From contig CM059974.1 in assembly GCA_030490835.1 (NCBI GenBank), positions 9,183,501 to 9,247,500 of the forward strand: a stretch of 64,000 nt of DNA, read 5' to 3'. Position numbers and translations under genes: made by a program. Source of the stretch: Annona cherimola. Taxonomy: Eukaryota; Streptophyta; Magnoliopsida; Magnoliales; Annonaceae. The notes under the pieces were generated by a model, which did not search any database, was not told the DNA's origin, and saw nothing but the letters and a program-made list of their open reading frames with translations. Each line of letters starts with the position of its first letter. Position 1 is the first letter of the stretch. This document shows positions 34,407 through 47,900 of the stretch, in pieces.

Positions 34407-36216
34407 GTGATTTGCTGTGAGATTGCTAACCCACTTGTTTGTTTGTTTTTTCCTTTTTTTCTCTCTTCTATGTAGTCGATTGAAAGACACAGCTGGAATG
34501 CTGTATAATCATTCATGGGTTTTTCTCTGAGGGGTATTTACATTGAATTTTCTTGCCGTTGTAAACTGTGACTGCTGTGGAATGACAGGGTGTTGCTAGT
34601 GATTATTCTTGTTCATTGATTAGTCGACGCTTGTGTGGGGGATCCTTCCTGATATATAATTATTATTGGTAATCAACAGCTTTCCTGTCTTTGATTTCGA
34701 GGCTTGCGCCGTATCTCCGGTCAAGTACGAAAATTAAACGAGTTCCGCGATGCGTGAATCGACTGGCCTTGACAATAAAGTAGATTAAGCTAATTGAAGG
34801 TGGGTTTGCAAAAATCTGTTCATGTCCTTCGTAAGTTCGAAGAGCTTGTGGACTAACACAGTTGAGATTTGAGACTAGTGGCATACAAGTGATGACCTGC
34901 TTAGTTTTCTCATTTTAATAAAACAATTAACAATAAACCTTTCAAATAAGCGCAGCTAAATGGGTCATAATCAATTCAGATCGGCATAATTCCGCCATTA
35001 TAGTTTAGTCTATAAGTATACGCATGATGCAGTCAGTACTTTATAGTCGCCTGTTCCTCTCCTTCTTTCATCTAATATTTTTAGTATACCTATCTAGTAT
35101 CTACCATCTACTGTCTTTCCTTCCGATTACATTTCTCTTCTAATCGTGAATAAATACCACATTTCCTATTCAGGGTGTATTTAGTATTTGATAACACTTT
35201 TGGGATAAAGGATATGATATAATAAAGTAACGATGAAAAGTAAAGAAAAAAAAGTTAAAATAGATAAGATAATTGGATAGCTAATTATAAAAAAATAATA
35301 TAAAAAGTATAGTACTTGTACAATAATATATGAAAAATGATTATAAAATGTGGTAGTTATGTAGTATAAAAAGTTTTGAATTAAGCATGTTTGACAATCA
35401 TAAAAACTTATGAACTTAAAACTTTTCATTCTCATCCATCATTTTTTTTACTCATTTATTTACATATTCATGTACGCCAATTGTACTTTTAATCTTTCAT
35501 CAAATATTACTTATATAACTATTTTATATATTTTAATTTTATGGACTTCGCTCATCAATGTTATCCCTATTACTTTATTTTATTTTCAAAAAAAATTACA
35601 CTAAAACTTCTTCTCTCAAAAGTTTTATTCAATGTCAAACACGGCATATAAATCAATTTGAAAATTACACAAGTCAAATGAGAATAGTGCAAGCCGTTTC
35701 AATTGTCACGTGTTTTCTCATATTGTTTCTGTGTGTATCATGCCCATCTCCTATTATGGGATGTAGATCAAGACAATGTTAACATTGTCCATGAGCAATA
35801 GTATATAGTAATAAGTAACAGGCCACACCAGTTACTTAATATATGAAAGAAGTAGCGTTTAGCATGCTATCCAGTATAATCTCCTATTTAATAAATATCA
35901 ACATTGTTTTTATCCGTTTCCTCCGTCTGCTTCAATGTTTCATTTTTTTTTATTTATAAATAAAGATATAATCCTATTCGCTAGCCTGAAAAATAAAAAC
36001 TACGCAAGAGACTTCTTTTTATTTATTTATTTATTTATTTATTTTGATCACTTACGCAAAAGCCTTCTTCGAGGCAAAAAAAACCCTCTAAAATGACTGC
36101 CCTCGACTGTACTTGGGCTTGGGAAAACCGACTGTCGATGGCCTTTCACAGTTTCACTCGGCTCATCCCAGTCCGATTGTATCCCGCTTCCCCGCCCAAA
36201 TGGCAAATGCTAGGGG
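34407..36216. other. Intergenic region between the PI-PLC-like gene and DNA polymerase alpha
   Basis: It contains the unmarked 3' UTR of the upstream gene (an AATAAA-like AATAAAG near 34773 is a weak candidate signal). Two M2 MITEs in opposite orientation follow, at about 35170-35400 and 35405-35645, and an (ATTT)n run lies at about 36016-36042. No further gene is supported. Confidence 0.6.
35170..35645. mobile_element. Head-to-head pair of M2 MITEs
   Basis: The first copy begins GGGTGTATTTAGTATT with the core AAGTTAAAATAGATAAG. The second is inverted, with TTTTATGGACTTCGC in place of the usual core and ends ACTTCTTCTCTCAAAAGTTT. Together they form a palindrome of about 470 bp. Confidence 0.55.
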
Positions 36217-36265
36217 TTTCCCGCCATCTACAGCCGGAAAATAAAAAGTGGATTCCTTTCCCGCC
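36217..36265 (+). promoter_or_regulatory. Two E2F-type sites upstream of DNA polymerase alpha
   Basis: TTTCCCGCC occurs exactly at 36217-36225 and again at 36257-36265, 40 bp apart and 57 bp before the start codon at its nearer end. A weaker TTCCCCGCCC lies at about 36188-36197. TTTCCCGC is the plant E2F/DP consensus found in S-phase genes. A replicative polymerase catalytic subunit is an expected target, so G1/S activation is inferred. Confidence 0.8.
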
Positions 36266-36321
36266 ATCCACATCCCCAAACAAAGATCGCATCCTGCCCA
36301 CCAACCGAGAGGGAGGGAGAG

Positions 36322-39300
36322 ATGGACGAATCGCCGCAGCCACTAGTTGCCGGTCGCCGAAGAAGCAGGGGATCCGAGGCTGCTACCCGTGCCAATGCCC
36401 TCGAGCGCCTCAGAGCCCTCCGTTCCGGAGGCCGCCGCTCCGAAAACAGCTACAAGATCAAAATGGAAGAACCCGTCTATGACACGGTCCCCGAGGACGA
36501 CTACGCTGCCCTTGTTGCTAAGCGCCGGGAAGCAGCCCGTGATTTCATCGTCGACGATGACGGCCTTGGGTATGGCGATGAAGGCGAAGAGGAGGACTGG
36601 TCTAAAGCAGGGCTGCCGCCATCGTCCGACGAATCGGAGGGCGAGCCGGAGAAGCCGAAGAAAAAGAAGGCAGCTGCGAAGAAAGAGCAGCCCCCGAAGA
36701 AGCAGTCTTCCTCACTATCAGCTGCGGCGGCGCTGATGGGAAAGCAACGGCTATCGGAAATGTTCACATCTTCGGTTTTTAGGAAGAGCAGGGAAGATAA
36801 GGGGAAAGGTTCGTCGGCAGTAGAGTGCATTGTCGATGATGTAATCGCTGAGTTTGCTCCTGATGAAGCCGACAGAGAGAGACGAAGGCGGGCGCCAACG
36901 GCCAAGGCAAATGCCATAGAATTTGGTCATCCTTCAAGCATTTCGATTAAGAAGGAATTTCAAACCACCTTCACGAATCCTACAGCTGAACCAGAACAGC
37001 ATGCTGTATCAAATCACTCGATTGTTCAAGAAAATGGCAATTTGGTTTGTGACGTTAATCCAACCAAGGAAGCGGAAGAAAACATCGTCTTAAATTCTGA
37101 AGCGGAACTGGAATCCGAGCGGATCTCTCCTCCAAATTATTCATCGCCTAACGTGAAGTCAGAACTGGAGGCAGCATCCAATGGCAAGGAAGCGAAAGGA
37201 GAAGCTGTAATGAGCGAGGGAGTGTTTTCGCTCAATGCAAAGCTGAAGGTGGATGGAAATCCTGCGTTGAGTGCTGCAGCTGGGTGGAAGGAGGTTTGCG
37301 GATTAGAGAATGGGAATTCTGGTCTTGATGGTGGCGCTGCGGTGTCTTCCGATGAAAAAGCAGACTTTGCACTGGATTCAGATGGGTCTCTGCCGTTTTA
37401 CATGATTGATGCCTACGAGGAGACATATGGTGCCAACCTTGGGACTTTATATCTGTTTGGGAAGGTAAGCATCCTTTGGTTCGTGTCTTCTTTGAATAAG
37501 TTCATTGGTATTTGTCAATATGCTCGTCATTTATTTGATTAACATACACTTTGCATAATTGGTAGACCTACTTTTCATATTATTGAATATATATACTTTA
37601 AGGTCAAAGCAGGGAGTTCATATCTCAGCTGTTGTCTGGTCGTAAGGAACATGCAGAGGTGTGTCTATGTTATTCCAAATGATTCAGTGTTTCCAAGGGA
37701 CAAGACAATGGAGCTTGAAAGGGACGCAATAGATTCACAAATTTCATCCATCGACCGCAAAAAGCTACAAGTAATTTTGAAACTTTATAATCTGATGGCA
37801 TCCCAAATACATAAAGTGCATTCCAAGCTATCTTTGATTGGTATCTATATTGTATGTAAATTGACTTATCCTGTGTTACTTCTTTGTTTTTATTTGACAG
37901 GAAATGGCATCAGGATTGAAGAATGAAATAGCAACAAAGTTGATGGATCTTAATGTGTCATCTTTTAGCATGACACCTGTTAAGGTCTGGAAATTCGCTG
38001 ATTATAAGTTCTTTAATAGCCATATGCAAATCTTGTATGGAATTGTGTCTTATTTCCTTTTTTTTCTCAGATAAATTATTCTGAGTTGCCTGCTTGCATT
38101 GCAGAGGTCTTATGCATTTGAGCGGACTGATATTCCTCACGGGAAGCATTATGTTCTCAAGGTCAACTACCCGTTCAAGGTATGCAAACTTCAATTTGGA
38201 AGTTGCTTTCTTGAGGATATTAATAGCATCAAATCCTTTCTGTTGAATTTCTTCTTTGATAATTAGGTTCATTCACATCTTACTGATGCTTCATGTGGGC
38301 ATGGTTTTTTGTTGTGGTTGTTCTTGGTGTTTCTTCGCACGATTCCAATAATCATTCATTATTTTCTTTTTCTTTTCCATTTCTTGTCCTAGCATATTCA
38401 TTTTGTCATCTCAGGAAACTATTATTTGAGCACACTGCGTACTGGTGTGTAGTGTGCAATATCATCCCACACGCAATTAATGTGGTTTATTGGATGGACG
38501 TGAGAACAATTCTTACAAACATGTTCATTTACCCAAAACTTGCAATCCCCATTCTTTTGAATCTGTGTCTGCAATGCACTTTTTAGACACAATGTCAACT
38601 TCCTCTATAGTTTAATATTTATATCATGTGAGCCGCATGAAGAGTTTGATGTTGAACTCAATTGCAGGACCCACCTCTACCACTTGATCTTAAAGGAGAA
38701 CATTTCTCTGCTTTACTTGGAAGTCATTGCAGGTACTATCAATCAAATGGTTTGTTAACTGTGTTGTCCATGTGCCTGTATCTGTTTTCAAATTCTAATA
38801 GCTTAGCATTCGTACATGTGGAATCAAATTGGTGAGGTGAGTTACCAGTGGAATTGAAACTTAAATGACTAGTGATTCTTCAAATTGACTGCCCGGAATA
38901 GTGGTTTTTATACTACTTTGCATTTGCTGAATCATTCCTTGACTCTGCTATTTTTCTTTGTTGTAATTTCTTACAAATAATGGTTTGGTGGTCTGAGAGT
39001 TGTGGAACCTGGTATGTATATTTTTTCTTTAATGAGAGATTCCATTGATGTTGAAGGCTCAGTGTAAAGGCGTGAGAATTATAACCCATTATCTACCAAG
39101 GGTGATGCTGGGCTTAATTTATTATCAAACACTTTGAAAAAAAAAATCAAACAATTGTATAAAGTATGAACTCCTATGGGCATGAAACACACAGTATTTA
39201 CTTTAGACATTCAGAGGCAGCAGCAATCAACATTAATATGCTGGATGGTTGCTGCTATTCTGCTAGTCTGATCCATGAACTTACATGTCAAATGCTGACT

Positions 39301-41881
39301 CAGACCCAATCAATCCCTAGAAATCCTGAGATGTCGAATATTTCCCAATTCAAGCCATGATTATAAAATTATGAAACATAAATAAGCAAGTCGAGGTTGG
39401 GAGCTCTAGCTTTTGACACAATCGAAATGCCTAGAAATCCTGAGATGTTGAATATTTCCCAATTCAAACCATGATTATAAAATTATGAAACTTAAATAAC
39501 TTAATTCAAGGTTGGTAGCTCTAGGTTTTCACTTGTTAGAAAATTTTAATGGGTGTGGAATAAGCTAACTTGTCTTCTTTGCAATATCTGTTTTGCTTTG
39601 CTTTATTAGTTCTCTGACAAGCTTGAGATCGATCTTTGCCAGCCTCATAAATAAAAATTTATCTGAACTATTGGTTCTATATCTAGTTCAGCCAAGGGCA
39701 TGTTTGGTTCTCATGGATTTGGATTTCCTGTGTGGAAATTTTTTTGAATTTTTTAAATTTTCTCCATTCCCCCATTCAATCTTTCATATCCTAAAATATT
39801 ATGACCCTAATGTTCCTCATTGTTACTTATATATTTTTTTATCTCCCCATATATGATTTGACATTTACCCATCAAAACAATTCTACTAGTCCAAAATCTA
39901 CCTCTATTCCGTATCCACAATCCACCAACTGAAGATTCCTATTTAGTTTCACCATTCAGTACACAGATATTTTAAGGAAAGAAAATTTGACAGTGATCAT
40001 TCTTTGCAGTGCTTTGGAGCTGTTTTTAGTCAAAAGAAAAATAAAAGGCCCTTCTTGGCTATCAGTGTCTAACTTTGTCAGCTGTCCTACCCCTCAGCGG
40101 GTAAGTTTCTTTTCTATCTTTCTTTATTGTTATTCCCTTTCAGCATGGGGCTTGTGATTCCTTGGATGATTTTTTCATGCATTCCACAAGCTAGGCTGCT
40201 AAGTGTTATCAAATCCTTATGTGCTTTTGCTTCTTATTCATCACATATGTGCAAATTCAGACAATCAAATTTATAAGCTCCATTTTGGCTGGAGGCATTT
40301 TGAAAATCTCTCTGATGAACTGATGGTGTCCATCTGGCTTGCTCCCATTGGGACTTAATCACTGGATTCTCATTTCTTGTGATATATGATGCATGCGGAT
40401 TATGCTCATCCTGAGTGAAGGCCACATGGATTAGTAAGTTTTGTCAAATGATAAGTGATGCAATCATTAATAAAAAATTTTGTTCGCTTATCTCTCAGTA
40501 TGTCTGCCATTTTCATGGTGGTCATCTTTTCTTACACATAATCAGTTTGAGATAGCAAATTTTGGTTAATTATGTGACAGGTAAGCTGGTGCAAATTTGA
40601 GGTTACTATTGATTGTCCCAAGGACGTTAACATTTTACCTTCGTCAAGGACAGTGCCAGAAATACCTCCTGTAATTGTTGCATCAATAAATCTGAAAACA
40701 ATTATCAGTGAAAAGCATAAAGGGAATGAAATAGTCTCTGCATCAGTCATATGCTGCCAGAAGGCCAAGGTTTGTCAAGTTCTCAAACTTGAGTATCTAT
40801 TTCATGTTTCCTGTAACATTACATTCATTGTTTGGCATTGATCAAATATGCAACCATTCCTCTAATTACATTTGTCAGAAGTGCAGCTGTTACTTGAAGG
40901 TTGCAAATTGTTGAAAGTAACCATACTAGTGTTGAGTGGGTGTTTTATTCATTTCTGATATCACCTGAAACCGTTAAAATTTTCCAGATTGATAGTCCTA
41001 TGCTGATATCAGAGTGGAGGAGACCTGGAGTACTCAGCCATTTCAGTGTTGTGCGTAAGCTGGAAGGAGGCATATTTCCTATGGGTTTCACAAAAGAGGT
41101 TGCTGAGAGGAATTCTAAAGCTTCCTCCAATATCCTTGGAGTTGACAGCAGGCAAGTTTTTGCAATTTAGTATGCTTACTTCTACTTTTTGAGTTGTCTC
41201 TGTTTCTGCGTTGGTTGTGATAAACTTCTGTTTCTTATGTGTGGCATCACTTGAATAATAGCTCCTTTTTGCATCTTTCATGTTCGCAGTGAAAGAGCTT
41301 TGATAAACCGTTTGATGATTGAACTGCACAAGTTGGACTGTGATGTTCTTGTGGGACACAACATTTCTGGATTTGACCTGGATGTTCTTCTTCATAGGGC
41401 TCAGGTTTGCTTTCCGATTGGGTTCTGTATTCGTTGCCTGCCCCACCCCACAATGTTTGCTAGTATGGAGTGGACTATCATCATTGAATGTTCATTTTGC
41501 ATTTAATCTTGAAGCAATGTTCACTAATATGAAGTGGACTATCATCGTAACCTTGAAATGTTGTTTACTAGGAGGGACCAGCACCTTCACCTTTTCACTT
41601 TATTTTGCAATCTCTCTGTTACCAGATTTCTTGTGAATCTCATACTTGTGGTAATGTCTTTTGTTGTTTGATCCTGCAGGCTTGCAAGGTACCAAGTAGC
41701 ATGTGGTCCAGAATTGGTCGTCTGAAGAGATCTACCATGCCTAAGCTTTCAAGAGGAAGCAAGACATTTGGGTCAGGAGCAAGTCCAGGAATCATGTCTT
41801 GTATTGCAGGCCGGCTACTATGTGATACTTTTTTGTGTGCACGTGATCTCTTGAAGGAGGTATAATTTACTTATGATCTAA

Positions 41882-41921
<40 letters not shown>

Positions 41922-44900
41922 GAAAATTCTTATGATCTATTCTTTGGATTCATGTTATGTTGATGAAGTCTTCACATGAGTTAACTTTTGGAAAGTACTT
42001 TATTTTCTAGGTAAGTTATTCTTTGACACAACTTGCCAAGAGCCAACTGAATAAAGATAGGAGGGAAATCACACCGCATGAGATCCCTGCCATGTTCCAA
42101 ACATCAGGATCTCTTCTGGATCTTGTAGGTTCTTAACAGTTACTCTCATTTATTCTCTTTATTTTGTAATCCTAGTCTAATGGGTTGTCTGACCATATTC
42201 TGTCTCCACTCAAATTGGTTTAAATTTATGTCACCCATGTGTGTGTGTGCACTGAACGTCAGATTGCATATGCATGTGAGAGGAATTGAGCAATCATGGA
42301 TGTTATCTTTGTCAGTGGTTCTATCCTAAATAATAATATAATGATGGAATCAGGTAGACTGTGGGGAGACTGATGCTTGGTTATCCCTGGAACTGATGTT
42401 TCATTTGAGCATTCTACCCCTTACACGACAGCTGACAAACATAAGTGGCAACCTCTGGGGCAAAACTCTTCAGGTGGATTACTCCTCCCTTTATTTGACA
42501 CCGTATTCAAGCATTCCAACTCAGAGCTGGTTTGTCACCTCCAAAGCTTGTGTCTTCAGGGTGCTCGGGCTCAAAGAGTGGAATATCTCTTGTTGCATGA
42601 ATTCCATGCAAAAAAGTTTATCGTGCCAGATAAAATTCCTGCACATGGGAAGGAATCACTGTCAGCAAAAAGGAAAGGACCTAGCAACTTAGAGGGTGGA
42701 GATGTTCGTGATGAAACTGCCAACGAAATGCCCCTTGAAGATTATATGGATCTGGTGAAAGGCAGAAAAGGTCCTTCCTATGCTGGTGGGTTGGTCTTGG
42801 AACCAAAGAGAGGTTTATATGAGAAATTTGTATTGCTTCTGGACTTCAATAGTCTCTATCCTTCAATCATTCAGGTAGTCATGTTTTTATTCATCAGTCA
42901 ACACCGTTAGGCATATTTTTATCCATTTATTCTATTCCTAGACGTTTGGATAACAGCTAATGTGGTATCTTTTTCTTCTGATATGATCATCACCACTCTG
43001 CAGGAATATAATATCTGTTTCACAACAGTTGAACGAACCCCAGACGGGTCAATTCCTAGCCTACCATCTTCTAAAATACATGGGGTGTTGCCTAAGGTAT
43101 GGGACTTATTGGTCAATTGATCATCTGTTTTCTAACACTGCACAGACATTGCGGTTATGTGGTACAAACGAGAGAAACATCCTGTTTGTAATTCCTGCCT
43201 GATTAGTGGAACATGTTCGGCAAGCTATCTGGTTAGTGATTGTTCACCACTTGGCAAAGTGGATTTCTGCCACATGTGGTAGCATGTAGAGGGCAATGTT
43301 ATTAGAACTGAACCAGTAATCAAACTGGTAAAAGGATTGGTCAGGTGCAAACCGGTTAAACCCATTTGAACTGATGTCAATATTTTATATTTATGATATT
43401 ATAAATAGTTAATCATTTTAAATTTTTATATGTTAATGAATTATTGTAACTCATAACATTATATGTGAAGTAATTGACAAAAATTTCATTAATTTTGAAA
43501 TAAAATAAATTTATATATCTAAAATAGAATCAAACGGGCTTATCATTTCCTTTAAAAAAAACAGGTTTATAATTTAAATACATGTATTAGTTTATAAAGA
43601 TATTTGAAGTAAAATTATAAAATATTTTAATAGTTCAAATCATACAAAAAATGGTTGCATGACTACAGATTTTGAATGCATAGTAGAATACCGAAAGAGT
43701 GGTTGCATGAATACTGATTTTTCATGCATAGTAGATTATCAAAAAAGAAAAAACAGGAGAGAAGAATAAAGATTTTCTCATGCGCACATGAGAAAGAGCC
43801 GAAGACAGGAGAGAAAATGCGGCAGCAGCATCTTTTTTGTTTTTTTGACTGTTTTTGGGCATTAGACCAGACCACCTCTAATCAAACCGGAGATGTGACT
43901 GGTTGCCAGCCGGACTGGTTGAACCGGCCGGTCTGGTCTGGTTTTAATAACACTGGTAGAGGGCAATTTTGTTCTCTAGTGTTTATTCAACACATGCTTG
44001 CATTATGCATTCTCAGTGTTTATTCAACACGTGTTTTCGTTTTGCATTTTTCTGTTTTTTCATGTTTTAATAATCTTTCTTCTTTGATATGTTTTTGGCT
44101 CTTCCAGTTATTGAAAAACTTAGTTGAGAGGAGGAGGAATGTCAAGAGCTGGCTCAAAAATGCTTCCGGCATCCGGCTTCAGCAGCTTGATATTCAGCAG
44201 CAAGCTTTGAAGCTTACTGCGAACAGGTTTGTAATACTTTGAAAAAGTGCCATTTTCTTATTCGATTCTCTCTCCTGACCTTTTCCTTGTCTAAATGATT
44301 TGGAACTCAGCATATATGGGTGCTTGGGGTTTTCCAATTCTAGATTTTATGCAAAGCCTCTTGCAGAGCTCATCACACTCCAAGTAAGAAGTCTGCTAAT
44401 ATTATCTCTCTGCATCAAAGTATTCATTTTCTTGTCTGCAAGATTGGTTAATTCTAGGACAGATAATTTGTTTCAATATTTAGTGACTTTGTTCTCTTTG
44501 TAGGGGCGAGAGATCTTACAAAGTACAGTTGATCTTGTTCAGAATAATTTAAATTTGGAGGTCTGCACACTTCCCACAATTTACTTTGAAGTCTGTTATA
44601 TTTGCTTTCGGCCAGGTTATGCAGTTATTTGTATGGCAGGTGATCTATGGTGATACAGATTCAATCATGATTCATAGTGGACTTGATGACATTGCCAAAG
44701 CCAAAGCAATTGCAGGAAAGGTGATTCAAGAGGTGAGGCTTTCTTCTTTTATTAAGAAAATTAGCAGTTAACATTCAATAACAGAGGTGACAACGTATGA
44801 AAGTTATATAGTACTATAGTTGTGGTATTCATCGGCGCACTGATTGTCTGCACTATGCAGAAACTAAGAAGAACATGAACCATTCCAAAACTCTGTATTG

Positions 44901-47900
44901 GCATGTCATTTATCAGGACATGGTGATTATATTGTGAAGGAATGTGGACAATCTCTCTTTACATATGATTTCTATATTTGTAATGCCTAAACAAGTTGGC
45001 CACTGTCATAGTAATGGTGGTGGTCATGAGTGTCTGTTTGTGCCATTATTCTCCCTTGTAACCTTCCATTTTGTTGGTTTAGGTCAACAAGAAGTATAGA
45101 TGTTTAGAGATTGATCTTGACGGATTATACAAGAGAATGCTCCTTCTCAAGAAAAAGAAGTATGCGGCTGTCAAATTGCAGTTCAGAGATGGAACACCAT
45201 ATGAGGTTGGAATTAAGCTTTTCATTCTTGTCATCATGCTACTGGATTTTCTGTGGCGTGATGATGCATGAATTGTGGCCTCTTCTCCCATGTAGGTCAT
45301 TGAACGCAAAGGTCTTGATATGGTTCGCCGTGACTGGAGTTTACTATCCAAAGAAATTGGAGATTTCTGCCTCAGTCAAATATTATCTGGAGGGTTTGTA
45401 TATAAATATTTCTAGGCATTGGAGCTCCGTATTTCTATAAATTTCTATTCATTTGTTTATCCTTTTTGTGATTACAGATCATGCGAAGATGTTGTGGAGT
45501 CAATACATAGGTCTCTTATAAAGGTACTTATTTGACTGTACAATTGCAGATAAACTTGGGAGAATGCTTGTTGGATATGTTTTAAAATGGTTGCTAGCCA
45601 CCTAGAGTAGTTTTCCAATATAATTTTCCCTAGCATGCCAATCTATTGATAATTCTTATTGAACAGGTGCAGGAGGAGATGAGGAATGGTGAAATAATGT
45701 TGGACAAATATGTAATCACAAAATCCTTGACGAAACCACCAGAAGATTATCCAGACGCAAAAAACCAGCCTCATGTGCAGGTGCGGTTATTTTGGCTGTC
45801 AGGGTTTTCAGTTACTGTGTTCTTAGAAACGCTTAACACGTTGAAGTTGGATTTTGATCTCTCTAATAGGTGGCATTGAGATTAAAACAAAGTGGCTATT
45901 CAACTGGTTGCTCTGCAGGGGATACTGTCCCTTATGTCATATGCTGTCAGCAGGTGTGATGCTAACTGATTTTCTGTAAGGGATGGTGCAAACTTTTCCA
46001 TGCTATCATTTATTATTGAGGAATATGAATTTTACTACTTGTATCTATCTGAATTTCCATAAGGGGTGGTGCAAACTTTTCTATGCTATCATTTATTATT
46101 GAGGAATGTGCATTTTACTGCTTGTATTCAGATGGTAGAGTCATTAGTAAACTTGGTAAGCAGAAGCTTTGGCGCTGATTGCTTACATTAAGGAGGTTCC
46201 ATACAAAGGAGTGGCCTGATGAAAGTACAGATTTCCACGTGTACATGATGTTTGAAAAGGAAGAACATGCACAGGAAATGCTCCATTGTATGAGCTTTTA
46301 TTGTTTCTTGAGCACTGTATCTTCCATTCTAAGACAATGCCATGAATTGTCAGATATAGAATACCTAAAATTGGTATTTTTATTTCTGGTCCTATTATTA
46401 TTATTATTAGATCTGTGTTAACCATTGTTTTTATTGTTACACTTAGTTCTACAGTTTCCAGTTTCTAAGGCATCTCTTTGTTTATATTTGTATTTTTTTC
46501 CTTGTTTTGTCTATCAAAATTATATCATTTGCAAATGACATGCATATTGGCACATTTCCTGTAAGCCTCTTGCTCTCCATAACTGGCGCAACTAGACGAG
46601 TGCTCTCCTGAAACCTTATCTATTTGGAACTAGATAGAATCATAGGTGTAAATATCTGCTTGGGACTTTTCTTTCCAACACCTACCATATGACTCTTTTA
46701 AAAAGCAATGAAATGCTGTTGATAACAACCTGCGGAAAATTTTATTTTTTTGTCTCTATGTTTCCATAAGATTGCCCAACAGGGAATTTAGTATAGTGGT
46801 TGAGTATGATTAACCCAAGATTGATTTTTCCATACATTTGTATCATTCTTTAGCTTTTGTTTAAAACTCTGCAAAGTTTCATTTATGACCATATTCTCAA
46901 TCTCACAGCAGTTTACACTGTGCTTATAGGTTCTTTTAATTGACAAGATGATGCTTCTGCTCAATTATTTAGATGCTGTTTCAGTCCTATTTCTATTATC
47001 TTGTTGATCATGGTCAACAAAATTGAACCCCATACGCTTCCAAATGTCGGTACCCCATGATTCCCACCTATCCCTTGTAGCCTTATCATCTAATCCATCT
47101 GGGTCTCTAATCTAGCTTAACACAGGAACTTTGCCACACCTTTTGCCAGGAAGCAATCCGTTATCATGAATGTCTTGTTTTAATTTGATGTATATGGTGG
47201 CAGGGTGTAGAGTCTGGTAGTACAGCAGGGATTGCTCAGAGGGCTAGGCATCCTGATGAGCTGCAGAAAGACAATGGGAATTGGATGATTGACATTGATT
47301 ATTACTTGTCACAACAGGTTTGTCTCATTTAATGATTACCAGACATTTTGGCAAGGGCAGGCTCTAACTTTTACCACGTTTGCAGATTCATCCCGTTGTA
47401 TCAAGGCTTTGTGCTTCAATTCAGGGTACTAGTCCTGCACGGTTGGCTGATTGTCTAGGACTTGATTCATCTAAGGTAAGCTTCCAACCCAGTCAATCAG
47501 ATATGACAGTGGTGGTTCAGGCGGTGAAATGGCTTGGAAACTGAAAATTTTCAGATGACTGTCTCTGAGGCCTGGGCCTAGCTTTCACATTTTTCTAGTT
47601 TTCTCTATTGATTGGGCACAAGCTAACAGAGAATTGAAGCCTTTTGCCAGAGTGATCCATTGATTTGGCCAGTCTCGTTTTCTTACCTTGATGAAGTCTG
47701 CTAGGCCCACAAGCGCATGCTGGGCTCTGCAGCTGTAGTTTGTATTACTGACATAGACATAAAATATTCATGATTTTTTTGTTTTAAATTTTAAGTTTCA
47801 ACATAAAACACTTGAAGCTTCCTGCAAAGATCCACCTAGCACACTCTTGGTGTTGGCAGAAGATGATGAGAGGTAACTTTATTCCCTATAATGCTGATGT

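Noticed and set aside
46179..46421. 80-aa frames on both strands in the DNA polymerase alpha gene at 46.2 kb
   Set aside because: They lie in intron 23 (45954-47203). Exons 23 and 24 join in frame without them, and no polymerase motif is encoded.
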